From Endoryza foliicola (lineage in GTDB: Bacteria; Bacteroidota; Bacteroidia; Chitinophagales; Chitinophagaceae): a stretch of 64,000 nucleotides of DNA. Within the stretch, counting starts at the first letter, position 1, and every line of letters begins with the position of its first letter. The translations under genes were made by a program, and so were the position numbers. The stretch lies in assembly GCA_965226965.1 (NCBI GenBank), contig OZ245715.1:1736001-1800000 (forward strand), in the 5' to 3' direction. The notes under the pieces are model-generated. The model worked only from the letters and a program-made list of their open reading frames with translations, made no database searches and was not told the origin of the DNA. Positions 9,231-18,386 of this stretch are shown here, piece by piece.

Positions 9231-11834
9231 TTATCTGACTAAAATGGCGGTGCCTTTTCGAAGTATTTTTTTGCCTGTATAATCGATACCTCCGGCAACC
9301 CATACATAAGTTCCACTGCCTTGTAGGTAACCACCAATGGTGCCGTCCCAACCGTAGGATGGGTTTGAAGATTGAAAGACCAATTGCCCCATTCTATTAT
9401 AAACTCTAAAAAACTCGAATTGGGCGATACCAACAGGAATTGGGCGTAAGACTCTGTTCTTGCCGGAAGGAACAAACGCATTGGGGACAAAGATATCCGG
9501 CCCTGTTTTAAAGAGTTTTATACGAATTGTATCCAATGCAAAACATCCCTCTTCCGTAAATGCCTTTAGAATATAAGTCTGATTGTCGGACAATAGGGCT
9601 ATGGGGTTAGGGATGCTTGAGTTAGAAAGATAAAGCGCAGGCGACCAACTGTACAAATCTGCACCGCTTGCGTTTAGTTGCAGAGGTTGACCAATGACCA
9701 CTGAAGTATCATTACCTGCGAATGCCAATATTTTAGGACGAACTGTAACTTTTACTTGGTCAACACCGGGTTTGGGGCAGCCCAAGGTATCGTAGACTAG
9801 CAAATTATACACCGTAGTAGTGAGCGGATAAGCAATAGGCTTTAAGGTGTTTGCCCCGGAAAGGGAACTGACAGGAGTCCATGTAAATCGGATTCCTTTG
9901 ATGTTCGCGTGTAACTGTGCGGTGTCATCGTAACATATCACTGTATCGGCGCCTGCATTGGAAAAAGGATAGGGAACCGTCTTTATGGTTACTTCATCTT
10001 GTTTCGAACATTTTCCGATGCTTGCTAATAAACTATAAGTTGTAGTGCTAGAAGGAAAAGCAAATGGGCTTTTGCTAGTAGGGTTTAGTAGAGTAGCAGT
10101 AGGAGTCCAACTGAATTTCAATCCATCGGTTGTTGGATTCAAACGAATAGTATCAGTCAAACAAATAGTAGTATCGGGGCCTGCCGAAAGAGTGACTTCA
10201 TCCACTACTCGAATCTTTACAGAATCATTATTGATACATCCGCGATCATTCATGGCCACATAATATGTAGTGGTTGATTTCGGGTATACGAGTGGGTTTG
10301 CTACACCAGGATTGATGATATTATAAGCCGGGGTCCATTGATAGTTGCCTGGGCCGTTGATTACCAATTGCAAAGTGTCGATACTACAAATCAAGGTGTC
10401 GCGAAATCCTAGATTCACTATGGGTTTAAGTTTTACTTCGATGGTGGTGTCAATAGTGGCGGTACAACCTTTGCTGGAACTAACCGTGAGAATCACATTT
10501 TTGAAGCCGACGGTTGAATAGAGCCAAGAATCATTCTTTTTAGTTGATACATCATCAGCACTTGTTTCGTCTCCGAAGTTCCAGTTCCAAGAATTGATAA
10601 CTCCGTAACGAGCAGTACTCAGGTCAGAATAAGTGTAAGGCGTTTGAATGCACGCACCTTGAACATTCATTTTAGGAAAGAAGCCCGGGTAGATTCTTAC
10701 TTGCGTAGTGGCTGAGTCGGAACATTGTTCTCCTCTGTTGATGATCAGTTTTATGGTATAAGTGCCTGTATCTGCATAGGTGTAGTTTGGAGCAGACTGG
10801 GTGCTGGTGTCTGAATTCAATCCGGGCACTCCAAAATCCCAAAAATACGTATGGGTTAATGTGGAAGGTGGCGCTTCGTTCTGGAAAAATTGCAGGTAGT
10901 TGTCGCAGTTGGTAATGTTTGGGGCTAGAGATGCTGCAGCGAGATCGCAGAATTGATCCACTTTTAAATTGAAGTCTTTGCGATGTTCACTTAATACTTT
11001 ACCATTTCTCCATTCCTTCACGCAAACACTTATTACATAATCTCCGCCACCGGGCGCGATACCTGAAATAAGGCCTGTCTTTGGATCGATCCGAACACCG
11101 GCCCCCATTGGAGTAGTTCCGTCAAATCCGCCTGAATAGTTCACAAAACCAATTTGACTTGGGGGCACAGGGGTGATGGCTCCACCTTGACCATTTTGAA
11201 GTGCTGTATATGCATCACAAAATTCGTAGCTTAATGAATCGCCATTTGTATCAGTAGCACTGAAATCGAGTGTGAAGGGTCTGTATTGACAGATCAGCAC
11301 GGTATCTTTGATGGCAAAAGCCGGACTTGAATTACTGCCGATACCTAATACATCAGTGCCTCCCATTTTACACGTGTAAGAAGAACCCACATTTGTATTG
11401 GGTGATAGATTTACCAGTCCATTAATGCGGCAGCAGCGTTGAAATACAAATGTGTAACCCAGGTCTGTTTTTGTGAGTTCAATTTCACGAGAATAGGTTC
11501 TGAGTCGGTAACAAACAGGAGAGGGGTTGTTAATACATGGATTGGGAGCGGTTAAATTAATAAATTCATCACCGGTAAGTGGGAAAGAAAAAGGCGAGCC
11601 ACTTACTGCAATCTCGTCACTATTTCGAAACACTCCAATATTTGCTTCAGCATCCAATTGGTTTCCGGAAGCTCCACATTCTAAGAAAAGCCTTAAGGTT
11701 ACTTGGTAACGTTCTGAATTAGCGGTCGACCCCGGACCAATGTACTGATAGTTGATTTCTCCGCCTTTAATGTGGCGTGCTGAAGCTACCCAAGGCAGCC
11801 CAAGAATCAGCAGCAGTCCGTAAATTATCCGCAT
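9231..11834 (-). CDS. Large T9SS-secreted surface protein with PKD-type repeats and gliding-motility (CHU_C, type B) C-terminal domain
   Basis: 867 residues. The signal peptide is residues 1-19 (MRIIYGLLLILGLPWVASA). The N-terminal domain begins RHIKGGEINYQYIGPG. PKD-like domains follow around 315-470 (YFWDFGVPG, SWNWNFGDE). Next come four Ig-like repeats built on D-T-xx-C-xx-DT-xx-L and ending in W-T-P (about 475-770). The C-terminal 90 residues form the gliding-motility-associated/type B T9SS sorting domain (FVPNAFVPSGKNRVL, YNRMGQLVFQ, GWDGTIGG, GTYVWV). It should be exported by Sec and then through the T9SS (SprA) to the cell surface, and it may act in adhesion or gliding. The next gene upstream is a paralogue of nearly the same length and domain order. 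Confidence 0.92.
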   Translation of the reverse strand: MRIIYGLLLILGLPWVASARHIKGGEINYQYIGPGSTANSERYQVTLRLFLECGASGNQLDAEANIGVFRNSDEIAVSGSPFSFPLTGDEFINLTAPNPCINNPSPVCYRLRTYSREIELTKTDLGYTFVFQRCCRINGLVNLSPNTNVGSSYTCKMGGTDVLGIGSNSSPAFAIKDTVLICQYRPFTLDFSATDTNGDSLSYEFCDAYTALQNGQGGAITPVPPSQIGFVNYSGGFDGTTPMGAGVRIDPKTGLISGIAPGGGDYVISVCVKEWRNGKVLSEHRKDFNLKVDQFCDLAAASLAPNITNCDNYLQFFQNEAPPSTLTHTYFWDFGVPGLNSDTSTQSAPNYTYADTGTYTIKLIINRGEQCSDSATTQVRIYPGFFPKMNVQGACIQTPYTYSDLSTARYGVINSWNWNFGDETSADDVSTKKNDSWLYSTVGFKNVILTVSSSKGCTATIDTTIEVKLKPIVNLGFRDTLICSIDTLQLVINGPGNYQWTPAYNIINPGVANPLVYPKSTTTYYVAMNDRGCINNDSVKIRVVDEVTLSAGPDTTICLTDTIRLNPTTDGLKFSWTPTATLLNPTSKSPFAFPSSTTTYSLLASIGKCSKQDEVTIKTVPYPFSNAGADTVICYDDTAQLHANIKGIRFTWTPVSSLSGANTLKPIAYPLTTTVYNLLVYDTLGCPKPGVDQVKVTVRPKILAFAGNDTSVVIGQPLQLNASGADLYSWSPALYLSNSSIPNPIALLSDNQTYILKAFTEEGCFALDTIRIKLFKTGPDIFVPNAFVPSGKNRVLRPIPVGIAQFEFFRVYNRMGQLVFQSSNPSYGWDGTIGGYLQGSGTYVWVAGGIDYTGKKILRKGTAILVR

Positions 11835-12011
11835 GAGATAGTTGTACTAAAAGATACGGATAAAAAAGGTAAAGGGTTGTGGTTTTAATGTACCAATTCG
11901 ATGGTTGGTAGATTTGAGGAAATAGTGCTTAATAAGTTTGGTGTGTTAGTTTATTTTGAATTGGTTCTCCTAGTATTCTGTTACTAACTCACACATTATC
12001 AAATCATCACA

Positions 12012-14633
12012 TTAATGTATAAGTGTAGCGGTTCCTTTTCTGAATACCTTTCTTCCGGTATAGTCCACTCCTTGTGCCATCCAAACAAAGGTTCCCGTGT
12101 CTTGAGTTTTGCCGCCGATGGTACCGTCCCAGCCATAAGCCGGATTGGAAGTTTGGAACACCAACTGTCCCCAACGATTGTACACTCGGAAGAAGTCGAA
12201 TTGCGCGATACCTACCGGTATGGGTCGAAGCAAACGATTTTTTCCTCCCGGAACAAAAGCATTCGGAACGAAGATATCAGGAAGTGTTTTAAATACTTTG
12301 ATATTGATTGTATCATAAGCTTCGCATCCTTCGGGCGTGTAAGCGCGCATGATGTAAGTGAAGTTATCTGATAATATTGCTATGGGATTTTTTATAGCAG
12401 CATTGTTCAAATTTGTGGAGGGTGCCCATTGATACAAGATTCCACCAGATCCGTTTAGTTGTAACGGTTGTGAAATCACCACCGAGGTATCGTTTCCGGC
12501 AAAGGCAATGATCTTGTTTCGAACATTCACTGTGATTTGCGAAATACCGGGTTTGGGGCATCCCAGCGTATCGTAGGCATAGAGCGTATAAGTTGTTGTT
12601 GTTGTTGGGAATGCCAACGGATTCAATATCGATGGGTTTGACAACGTAGACGTTGGAGACCATACAAACCGCGACCCCACAATACTTGCATTCAATTGCG
12701 CCGTATCGTCGAAGCATATCGTAGAATCGGGCCCTGCAATAGAAGTTGGATACGGCACTGTTTTTACGGTAAGGTCATCGTCTTTTCTACATTTACCAAT
12801 AATGGCTGTTACTTTATAAACGGTTGTTGTGCTTGGAAATACAATTGGGTTTTTGACATTCGCATTTGATATAGCTGTAGCAGGGGTCCATACAAATTGA
12901 AGGCCGTCGCCTGATGGGTTGAGACGTATGGAATCTGCTGCACAAATAGTGGTATCGTTACCTGCAAATAGTGTAACAGTATCCACTACTCGAACTCTTA
13001 AAGAGTCATTGTTTACGCACCCATTCTCATTCAAACTTACATAATACCAAGTTGGCAGTTTGGGAAAGACAGACGGAGTAGCCGAATTCGCATTGATGAT
13101 ATTATAATTGGGCGACCAAGAAAAAATACCATTACCGGAAGCATTGATTTTTAAAGTATCAATGCTACAAATCAAAGTGTCTTTGAAAGGCAAATTGATA
13201 GGGGGCTTGTCGCGTACTTCAACTTGAGCAGTGGCGGTGTCTATACATCCTTTGGTGCTTTCTACAATCAACTGTACCGTTTTGAATCCGGTTGTAGAAT
13301 ACTTCCAGGATGGGTTTTGTTGGTGAGAAGTATCTGCCGTAGTGGTTTCATCACCAAAATTCCATGACCATTTTGAAGCGGCACCGTATCGAGATTTTGT
13401 TGTGTCTTGAAAGGGTATCGGAAATAGAATGCAAGTTCCTTGCGGGATAAAACCGGGATAGAAGCCGGGGTATACTTTGGCGCTGGTGGTGGCAGAATCA
13501 ACGCATTGACCACCTGCTAAAATTACTTTTAGTTTTACGGTATAAGTTCCTGAATCGGCATATTGGTGAGTTACGGCACCCGTTGGGTCCAAGGTAGTAT
13601 CGGCCTTTGAACCGTCACCATAAGTCCAGATATAACTAGACCCGGCGGGGTTAATTTGATTGTTTTTGAATGACACTTTCAAATCATCACAAAAAACATA
13701 GTTGGGGTCAAGGTAGGCTTTCAGTGGAATACAGTTCGAAACTGCCACATGTATATCTTTTCTATGAACGTTGATTAAAACTCCTTTTCTGTATTCGTAG
13801 GCGCAGGCTGTAATTACATATTGACCTGTAACTCCGGGTGCAATTCCGGTTATTAAACCGGTAACCGGGTTTATAGTAGAGGACGCACCCAAGGGGGAGG
13901 TTCCTGAAAATGGAAATTGATAGTTTAATTGCGTGTAAGGTGGCTGAGATGCTATAATAGGAGCCGGGCTTTGAGTGCTACCTCCTGTATACCCCCCACA
14001 CAAACTGTACGATAGGGAATCGCCATCAATTTCAACCGCAGCGAAGCTAAACGTGAAAGCGCTATTGGCGCAGATTGCCGCAACATCATTGGTTACAAAT
14101 TGGGGGCTGTTATTTTTGTATGCCTCAGGATAAACAACCGAACCGGGTAATTCCGCGGTATAGGTACTTCCGGCATTTCCGCTTGGGGATACAAGGTTAA
14201 CGATGTTTGCGACGCGGCAACATCTTTGATAGGCGATGGTGTATCCATTGTTATTTATTGGAACAACAACAATGGTCGTAAACCATCTAATTCGATAACA
14301 CACATCGGTTGGAGCGTTGCTAATACAAGGATTGGAGGCCGGATCGAAATTGATGAATTGTTCTTTCGCTAAACGAGCCAAGGCCGTATCCCCGTATTGT
14401 TGGCCATTGTCCTTATTAAAGACTGTAAAGGGAATTGCCGTGTCTAATTGACCCGGGCTGGTAGCTTTACAATCGATATACAATTTGAGGGTAACGGTAT
14501 ATGAGTTTGTGTTGGCTGTTGGGCCTGGACCATTGTAGGTATAATACATTTCCCCTCCTTTAATGTGTTCGGCCTTCAAGAGTCCTACACAAAAAAGGGT
14601 ACTGAATAAAAATATGACTGCCTTTTTTACCAT
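12012..14633 (-). CDS. Paralogous T9SS-secreted surface protein with PKD-type repeats and type B sorting domain
   Basis: 873 residues from the ATG at 14633; a TTG four codons earlier is also open, but the ATG gives the cleaner signal peptide (MVKKAVIFLFSTLFCVGLLKA). Architecture matches the downstream paralogue: N-terminal EHIKGGEMYYTYNGPG domain, PKD domains (SYIWTYGDG, KWSWNFGDE), four DTTIC-type Ig-like repeats, and a C-terminal type B sorting domain (FVPNAFVPGGKNRLLRPIPV, YNRWGQLVFQ, GWDGTIGG). Many segments are near-identical to the paralogue, which suggests tandem duplication. Only 23 bases separate it from the alpha/beta hydrolase stop codon, so it is probably the third gene of an operon with the hydrolase and the Lnb-like gene. 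Exact role unknown. Confidence 0.92.
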   Translation of the reverse strand: MVKKAVIFLFSTLFCVGLLKAEHIKGGEMYYTYNGPGPTANTNSYTVTLKLYIDCKATSPGQLDTAIPFTVFNKDNGQQYGDTALARLAKEQFINFDPASNPCISNAPTDVCYRIRWFTTIVVVPINNNGYTIAYQRCCRVANIVNLVSPSGNAGSTYTAELPGSVVYPEAYKNNSPQFVTNDVAAICANSAFTFSFAAVEIDGDSLSYSLCGGYTGGSTQSPAPIIASQPPYTQLNYQFPFSGTSPLGASSTINPVTGLITGIAPGVTGQYVITACAYEYRKGVLINVHRKDIHVAVSNCIPLKAYLDPNYVFCDDLKVSFKNNQINPAGSSYIWTYGDGSKADTTLDPTGAVTHQYADSGTYTVKLKVILAGGQCVDSATTSAKVYPGFYPGFIPQGTCILFPIPFQDTTKSRYGAASKWSWNFGDETTTADTSHQQNPSWKYSTTGFKTVQLIVESTKGCIDTATAQVEVRDKPPINLPFKDTLICSIDTLKINASGNGIFSWSPNYNIINANSATPSVFPKLPTWYYVSLNENGCVNNDSLRVRVVDTVTLFAGNDTTICAADSIRLNPSGDGLQFVWTPATAISNANVKNPIVFPSTTTVYKVTAIIGKCRKDDDLTVKTVPYPTSIAGPDSTICFDDTAQLNASIVGSRFVWSPTSTLSNPSILNPLAFPTTTTTYTLYAYDTLGCPKPGISQITVNVRNKIIAFAGNDTSVVISQPLQLNGSGGILYQWAPSTNLNNAAIKNPIAILSDNFTYIMRAYTPEGCEAYDTINIKVFKTLPDIFVPNAFVPGGKNRLLRPIPVGIAQFDFFRVYNRWGQLVFQTSNPAYGWDGTIGGKTQDTGTFVWMAQGVDYTGRKVFRKGTATLIH

Positions 14634-14656
14634 TCGCTTCTTCAATAACGTGAATT

Positions 14657-15469
14657 TTACCCTTGAATTTCAATGTTCTGTAAAAAAGTTTTCACAAAAG
14701 TGATCACTTTTTGAGGCTCTTCAAACATCCCCATATGGGCAGTGTTTTCGAGTATCAGAACATGGGTTTCTTTTGCCAAATAGCTTTGTTCCAAGCCATC
14801 AACATAAGGAACCGCTTTATCGTGTTTTCCGATGATCATAAGTATCGGATAATCAGCGCTTTTTAGTATTGCCGTTCGATTAGGCCGATTGATCATCGAA
14901 TTGTAATAGTATACGAGTGCTTCCGATGAAAAGTTGGAATTTTCTTCAACAAAACCGGTGATGAACGAAGCATTGTTTTGAGTAAACCCTACTGAGAACA
15001 GATTTGGAGTAGTTTGTTTCAAAAACAGCGCCGGTCCATGTTCTTTTATAAAAGCGATGCTCTTGGTTCTTGCTTCCACTTTTTCTGGCGAATCTGCGTA
15101 GGCGGTTGAATGAAAAAGCCCTAATGCTTTAATTGCACCGGGTTTTTGTTCAGCCATTGCCAATCCAATATATCCTCCCATACTGTGACCTATAATAACA
15201 ATTGGGGCTGTTACACTCAGGGATGCTACTAATTCCCAAAAGTCTGATGCTAAATGATCGATCCCCGGTTGGGTGGGGTCTATTAATTCTGAAGCCCCTG
15301 ATCCCGGAATGTCGGGAATAATGAGGCTGGCATTTTGATGGATGCTTTCAGCGAGTTGATTAAATATAGTGTGATCTTCTCCAAATCCATGCAAAAGCAA
15401 AACAGGCAGTCCCTTGCCCTGTACAGTATATGAAATGCTATTTCCTCTAGTTGTTTTAAAAAGCGCCAT
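14657..15469 (-). CDS. Alpha/beta-fold hydrolase
   Basis: 270-residue serine hydrolase of the alpha/beta fold. The oxyanion motif is HGFGEDHTIF (27-36) and the nucleophile elbow is GHSMGG with Ser96. The probable acid is Asp217 (IGKHDKAVP) and the catalytic His is His245 (NTAHMGMFEEP). A cap region lies at about 120-200. There is no signal peptide, so it is cytoplasmic. The family includes esterases, haloperoxidase-like enzymes and C-C hydrolases; the substrate is not evident. The start is six bases after the stop codon of the Lnb-like gene, so the two are almost certainly co-transcribed. Confidence 0.88.
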   Translation of the reverse strand: MALFKTTRGNSISYTVQGKGLPVLLLHGFGEDHTIFNQLAESIHQNASLIIPDIPGSGASELIDPTQPGIDHLASDFWELVASLSVTAPIVIIGHSMGGYIGLAMAEQKPGAIKALGLFHSTAYADSPEKVEARTKSIAFIKEHGPALFLKQTTPNLFSVGFTQNNASFITGFVEENSNFSSEALVYYYNSMINRPNRTAILKSADYPILMIIGKHDKAVPYVDGLEQSYLAKETHVLILENTAHMGMFEEPQKVITFVKTFLQNIEIQG

Positions 15470-15475
15470 GATTTA

Positions 15476-16627
15476 TTAATTCGACTTCTCAGCGTAAACA
15501 CGATACGATTTGAATGCCAAGTATAGTGCAACCGGTAATAGGGCTAAGTTCATGGATTGCGGTAACCAAGCCCAATTGATGACCATTAATAGGTTGATCA
15601 AAAACACCACTTGAAAATAGTAACGGGTTTTTTGATTAAAAGGGATGAAACAGGCAATTAAATTGGTAGGAAGGGCCCAAATCAAATTCATATTGTTGGC
15701 GCACATATAATGATCTGTTCCAAACCACATGAATACTAATAGTACTCCCAACGTACCGGTAACAAAGAGTACTAGTCGGAAGACTAAATTGTTAAAGGTT
15801 CGAGCCTTTCTTGATTTCATGAAATTCAGGAGAATTAACAGAAGGAAGATTGAACCCAAGGTTATTGAAGGAATCCATTTGTTATTGGCAGTTCGTTCAG
15901 GCGCGTTGAGCAGTTCAGTTCTGGCTGCTACAAGCGGTTGATTCCTGATCTTGGTTTCATTTAAATCGTTCATTAACTGCGCCGGTAGAAATCTAGTTTC
16001 TGCACGGGTCATTTTTCTGTCGAGGCGAGCACCTAAAAGGATATCGATGCCCAATTTGCTCCAAGCAAACCCTCCATTGTCGAGGTCATGGTGAATAGCA
16101 GTTCGGAAACTGTAGGGTATTGGAACTGATTTGGGTAGATCAAATTGATTGCCCACTGTTTTGTTAAGAATATCGAGTGCTCGAGTGGTACAATTATCAA
16201 AAGTGAAGTCGTATTTGTAGAATTTATTTTCTTCTCTGGCATTTACTCTCAGTGCTTCCAAGATGGCTTGTTTTTCCGCGCATTTAAGCCCAAGGTCTTG
16301 TTCATAGATGGATCTTTTCTCATAGGTATAAGCCATTTTAAAATCGCTCATTCTTTCAACGGAAAGGAAATAGGGAAGTTTACCTCTAACAAATTTTGCT
16401 AGGAAATTTGGGTCTTCGAATTCGAAAGTGCCGTAATTGAATACAATATCAAAATTGGGAGTTTGAACTCGGATGGCGGTATGTCCGAAACTGCTGTACA
16501 GCTCGTCGCCGGGCCCACAGGTAAGCAGACTGATCTTGGTTTGGCAGTAGATATCGGCGCTGTCCTGTTGGGCAATGGCGATTTTAAAGCAAAACATTGC
16601 CAACAGTAACAAGGTTTTTCTAAGCAT
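15476..16627 (-). CDS. Lnb-like membrane protein with DUF4105 N-terminal domain (lipoprotein N-acyltransferase family)
   Basis: 383 residues. A signal peptide or membrane anchor (about 1-20) is followed by a DUF4105 periplasmic domain with the family signature TCGPGDELYSSFGHTAIR (36-53). Cys37 and His49 in this block are plausible catalytic residues. FNYGTFEFEDPNFL and KLPYFL follow, as usual in the family. About five transmembrane helices fill residues 250-375. Proteins of this family (Lnb) transfer an acyl chain to the N-terminus of lipoproteins in Bacteroides, which lack Lnt. That role is known for the family and only inferred here. It is the first gene of a minus-strand unit with the hydrolase and a T9SS surface protein. 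A partial -7 match (TATCTTTC) lies about 20 bases upstream. Confidence 0.82.
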   Translation of the reverse strand: MLRKTLLLLAMFCFKIAIAQQDSADIYCQTKISLLTCGPGDELYSSFGHTAIRVQTPNFDIVFNYGTFEFEDPNFLAKFVRGKLPYFLSVERMSDFKMAYTYEKRSIYEQDLGLKCAEKQAILEALRVNAREENKFYKYDFTFDNCTTRALDILNKTVGNQFDLPKSVPIPYSFRTAIHHDLDNGGFAWSKLGIDILLGARLDRKMTRAETRFLPAQLMNDLNETKIRNQPLVAARTELLNAPERTANNKWIPSITLGSIFLLLILLNFMKSRKARTFNNLVFRLVLFVTGTLGVLLVFMWFGTDHYMCANNMNLIWALPTNLIACFIPFNQKTRYYFQVVFLINLLMVINWAWLPQSMNLALLPVALYLAFKSYRVYAEKSN

Positions 16628-16725
16628 AATTGTACTGTTTCCGTGGAGGAAAGATACGAATCATAATTGGGATTTGGGAGTGGTGAGTTTTGCAAGTAAT
16701 TACGAAGTGTATTGGGATAAAAAAT

Positions 16726-16757
16726 GCCGGTGCACCTTTTCAATGCACCGGCTTTTT
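16726..16757. terminator. Bidirectional intrinsic terminator downstream of guaB
   Basis: A perfect 9-bp stem (GCCGGTGCA at 16726-16734 pairing with TGCACCGGC at 16744-16752) has a 9-base loop. It is flanked by TTTTT on the plus-strand side and AAAAA on the other, so it can terminate from either direction. On the minus strand it follows guaB and precedes the Lnb-like gene. Confidence 0.8.
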
Positions 16758-16789
16758 AATTCTTAATTAATAATTATTAATTAAGAATT
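16758..16789. repeat. Perfect 32-base AT-rich palindrome next to the guaB terminator
   Basis: The sequence from AATTCTTAATTAATAA to its exact complement is self-complementary over all 32 bases. It uses the same TTAATTAATAATTAA words as the AT-rich repeat modules at 33-53 kb and is the only copy found outside that region. It lies between the guaB stop codon and the terminator. Confidence 0.85.
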
Positions 16790-16796
16790 GCTTTCA

Positions 16797-18296
16797 TTAG
16801 CGACTGTAATTCGGCGCTTCTTTCGTGATCTCAATATCGTGTGCATGGCTTTCTTTCATGCCGGCATTGGTAATTCGAACGAATTGAGCTTTTTGAAGGT
16901 CTTTGATGGTGCGAGCGCCACAATATCCCATACCTGCTCTCAATCCTCCGGTATATTGATATACAATTTCGCTGAGGTTTCCTTTGAAAGCAACACGACC
17001 TTCAATTCCTTCGGGAACAAATTTCTTGATGCCGTCTTCTACATCTTGGAAATAGCGATCGGCGCTACCTTGGTTCATGGCTCCAATAGATCCCATACCG
17101 CGGTATTGCTTGAATTTTCTTCCTTCATAAATGATGGTTTCACCGGGGCTTTCTTCAGTTCCGGCAAACACGCTACCCATCATCACTACATTCGCACCGG
17201 CGGCCAATGCTTTTACCATATCGCCTGTATAGCGAATACCACCATCGGCAATTAATGGGATGTTTAATTTATGCAGTACGGAAGCTGCTTCCATTACTGC
17301 CGTTATTTGAGGCATCCCTGCACCAGCTACAATACGAGTGGTACAAATAGAACCGGGTCCAATTCCTACTTTAACCGCATCAGCACCGGCTTCTGCCAAG
17401 GCTTTAGCACCTGCAGCAGTACCAATATTTCCGGCAATTACTTGAAGTGATTTAAAGTTCTTTTTTAAATTTCTCAGCGCATCAATTACACCTTTGCTAT
17501 GACCGTGTGCGCTGTCGAGCGTTACCACGTCTACACCAATTTGTTGCAAGGCGGCGGCTCTGTCCAATAAGTCTTTAGTAATACCTAGTGCAGCTCCCAC
17601 TACTAATCTACCAAAGCTGTCTTTTACAGCATTAGGGTGAGAGTCTAACTTTTGAATGTCTCTATAAGTAATGAGGCCGGTTAAGGTTCCGTCTTTTTTA
17701 ATTACCGGAAGTTTTTCGATTTTATAAGAGCTGAGAATTTTTTGAGCTTTCTTCATATCTGTTCCTGCAGGAGCAGTGATCAGATTTTCTTTGGTCATTA
17801 CCTCGCTTACCAATTTGGTTTTGCTGGTTTCAAAGCGAAGGTCGCGATTGGTAAGTATGCCCACCAATCTATTGTTGTGGTCAACAATGGGAATACCGCC
17901 AATTTTATTTTCTGTCATAAGTAAAAGGGCATCGCCAATGGTCGCGTCTTGTCTGAGTGTAATGGGATCGATGATCAATCCGCTTTCACTTCTTTTTACT
18001 TTCCGAACATGTTCTACTTGCTTTTCTATGCTCATGTTTTTGTGCAGAATTCCAATTCCTCCTTCACGAGCCAAGGCAATGGCCAGTTTCGCTTCGGTAA
18101 CGGTATCCATAGCTGCAGAAAGCAATGGAATGTTGAGCTTAATGGTTTTAGTAAGCTGAGTACTTGTATCTACGTCGCGGGGTAATACATCAGAGTATGC
18201 CGGAACGAGCAGTACATCATCGAAGGTCAATCCTTCACCAAAAAATTTAGAAACGGGAGATTTAACAGAGTGGGGAGTCTTAATTCTTGTTGCCAT
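16797..18296 (-). CDS. guaB: Inosine-5'-monophosphate dehydrogenase
   Basis: IMPDH oxidises IMP to XMP with NAD, the committed step of GMP synthesis, in the cytoplasm. 499 residues from the ATG at 18296; a TTG seven codons upstream is in frame but would lie inside the promoter. The barrel starts at GLTFDDVLLVP (22-32). Two CBS domains occupy about 105-220 (SGLIIDPITL, GIPIVDHNNRLVGILTNRDL). The catalytic loop GIGPGSICTTR (311-321) carries the nucleophile Cys318, followed by the flap with ERYF-type residues. Length and motifs are standard. A consensus Bacteroidota promoter ends three bases before the ATG. Confidence 0.97.
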   Translation of the reverse strand: MATRIKTPHSVKSPVSKFFGEGLTFDDVLLVPAYSDVLPRDVDTSTQLTKTIKLNIPLLSAAMDTVTEAKLAIALAREGGIGILHKNMSIEKQVEHVRKVKRSESGLIIDPITLRQDATIGDALLLMTENKIGGIPIVDHNNRLVGILTNRDLRFETSKTKLVSEVMTKENLITAPAGTDMKKAQKILSSYKIEKLPVIKKDGTLTGLITYRDIQKLDSHPNAVKDSFGRLVVGAALGITKDLLDRAAALQQIGVDVVTLDSAHGHSKGVIDALRNLKKNFKSLQVIAGNIGTAAGAKALAEAGADAVKVGIGPGSICTTRIVAGAGMPQITAVMEAASVLHKLNIPLIADGGIRYTGDMVKALAAGANVVMMGSVFAGTEESPGETIIYEGRKFKQYRGMGSIGAMNQGSADRYFQDVEDGIKKFVPEGIEGRVAFKGNLSEIVYQYTGGLRAGMGYCGARTIKDLQKAQFVRITNAGMKESHAHDIEITKEAPNYSR

Positions 18297-18299
18297 GTG

Positions 18300-18332
18300 C
18301 AAAGATAGCGCGTGCAACTAATTCCTGCCAAA
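18300..18332 (-). promoter_or_regulatory. guaB promoter with -33 TTTG and -7 TATCTTTG
   Basis: Read on the minus strand, TTTG (18329-18332) is followed after 21 bases by TATCTTTG (18300-18307), an exact match to the Bacteroidota TTTG-N17-23-TAnnTTTG promoter. Only CAC separates the -7 box from the guaB ATG, so the transcript would begin at or near the start codon (leaderless) unless another promoter exists. Confidence 0.7.
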
Positions 18333-18386
18333 TAAAGTTTTCAAAAATGATTTTTGAGCTGACGTGAATCGCTGATTGTGAGAGAG

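Noticed and set aside
12015..12371. 118-codon plus-strand frame opposite the second CHU_C protein
   Set aside because: Antisense to a conserved sorting domain; its openness reflects codon bias of the real gene.
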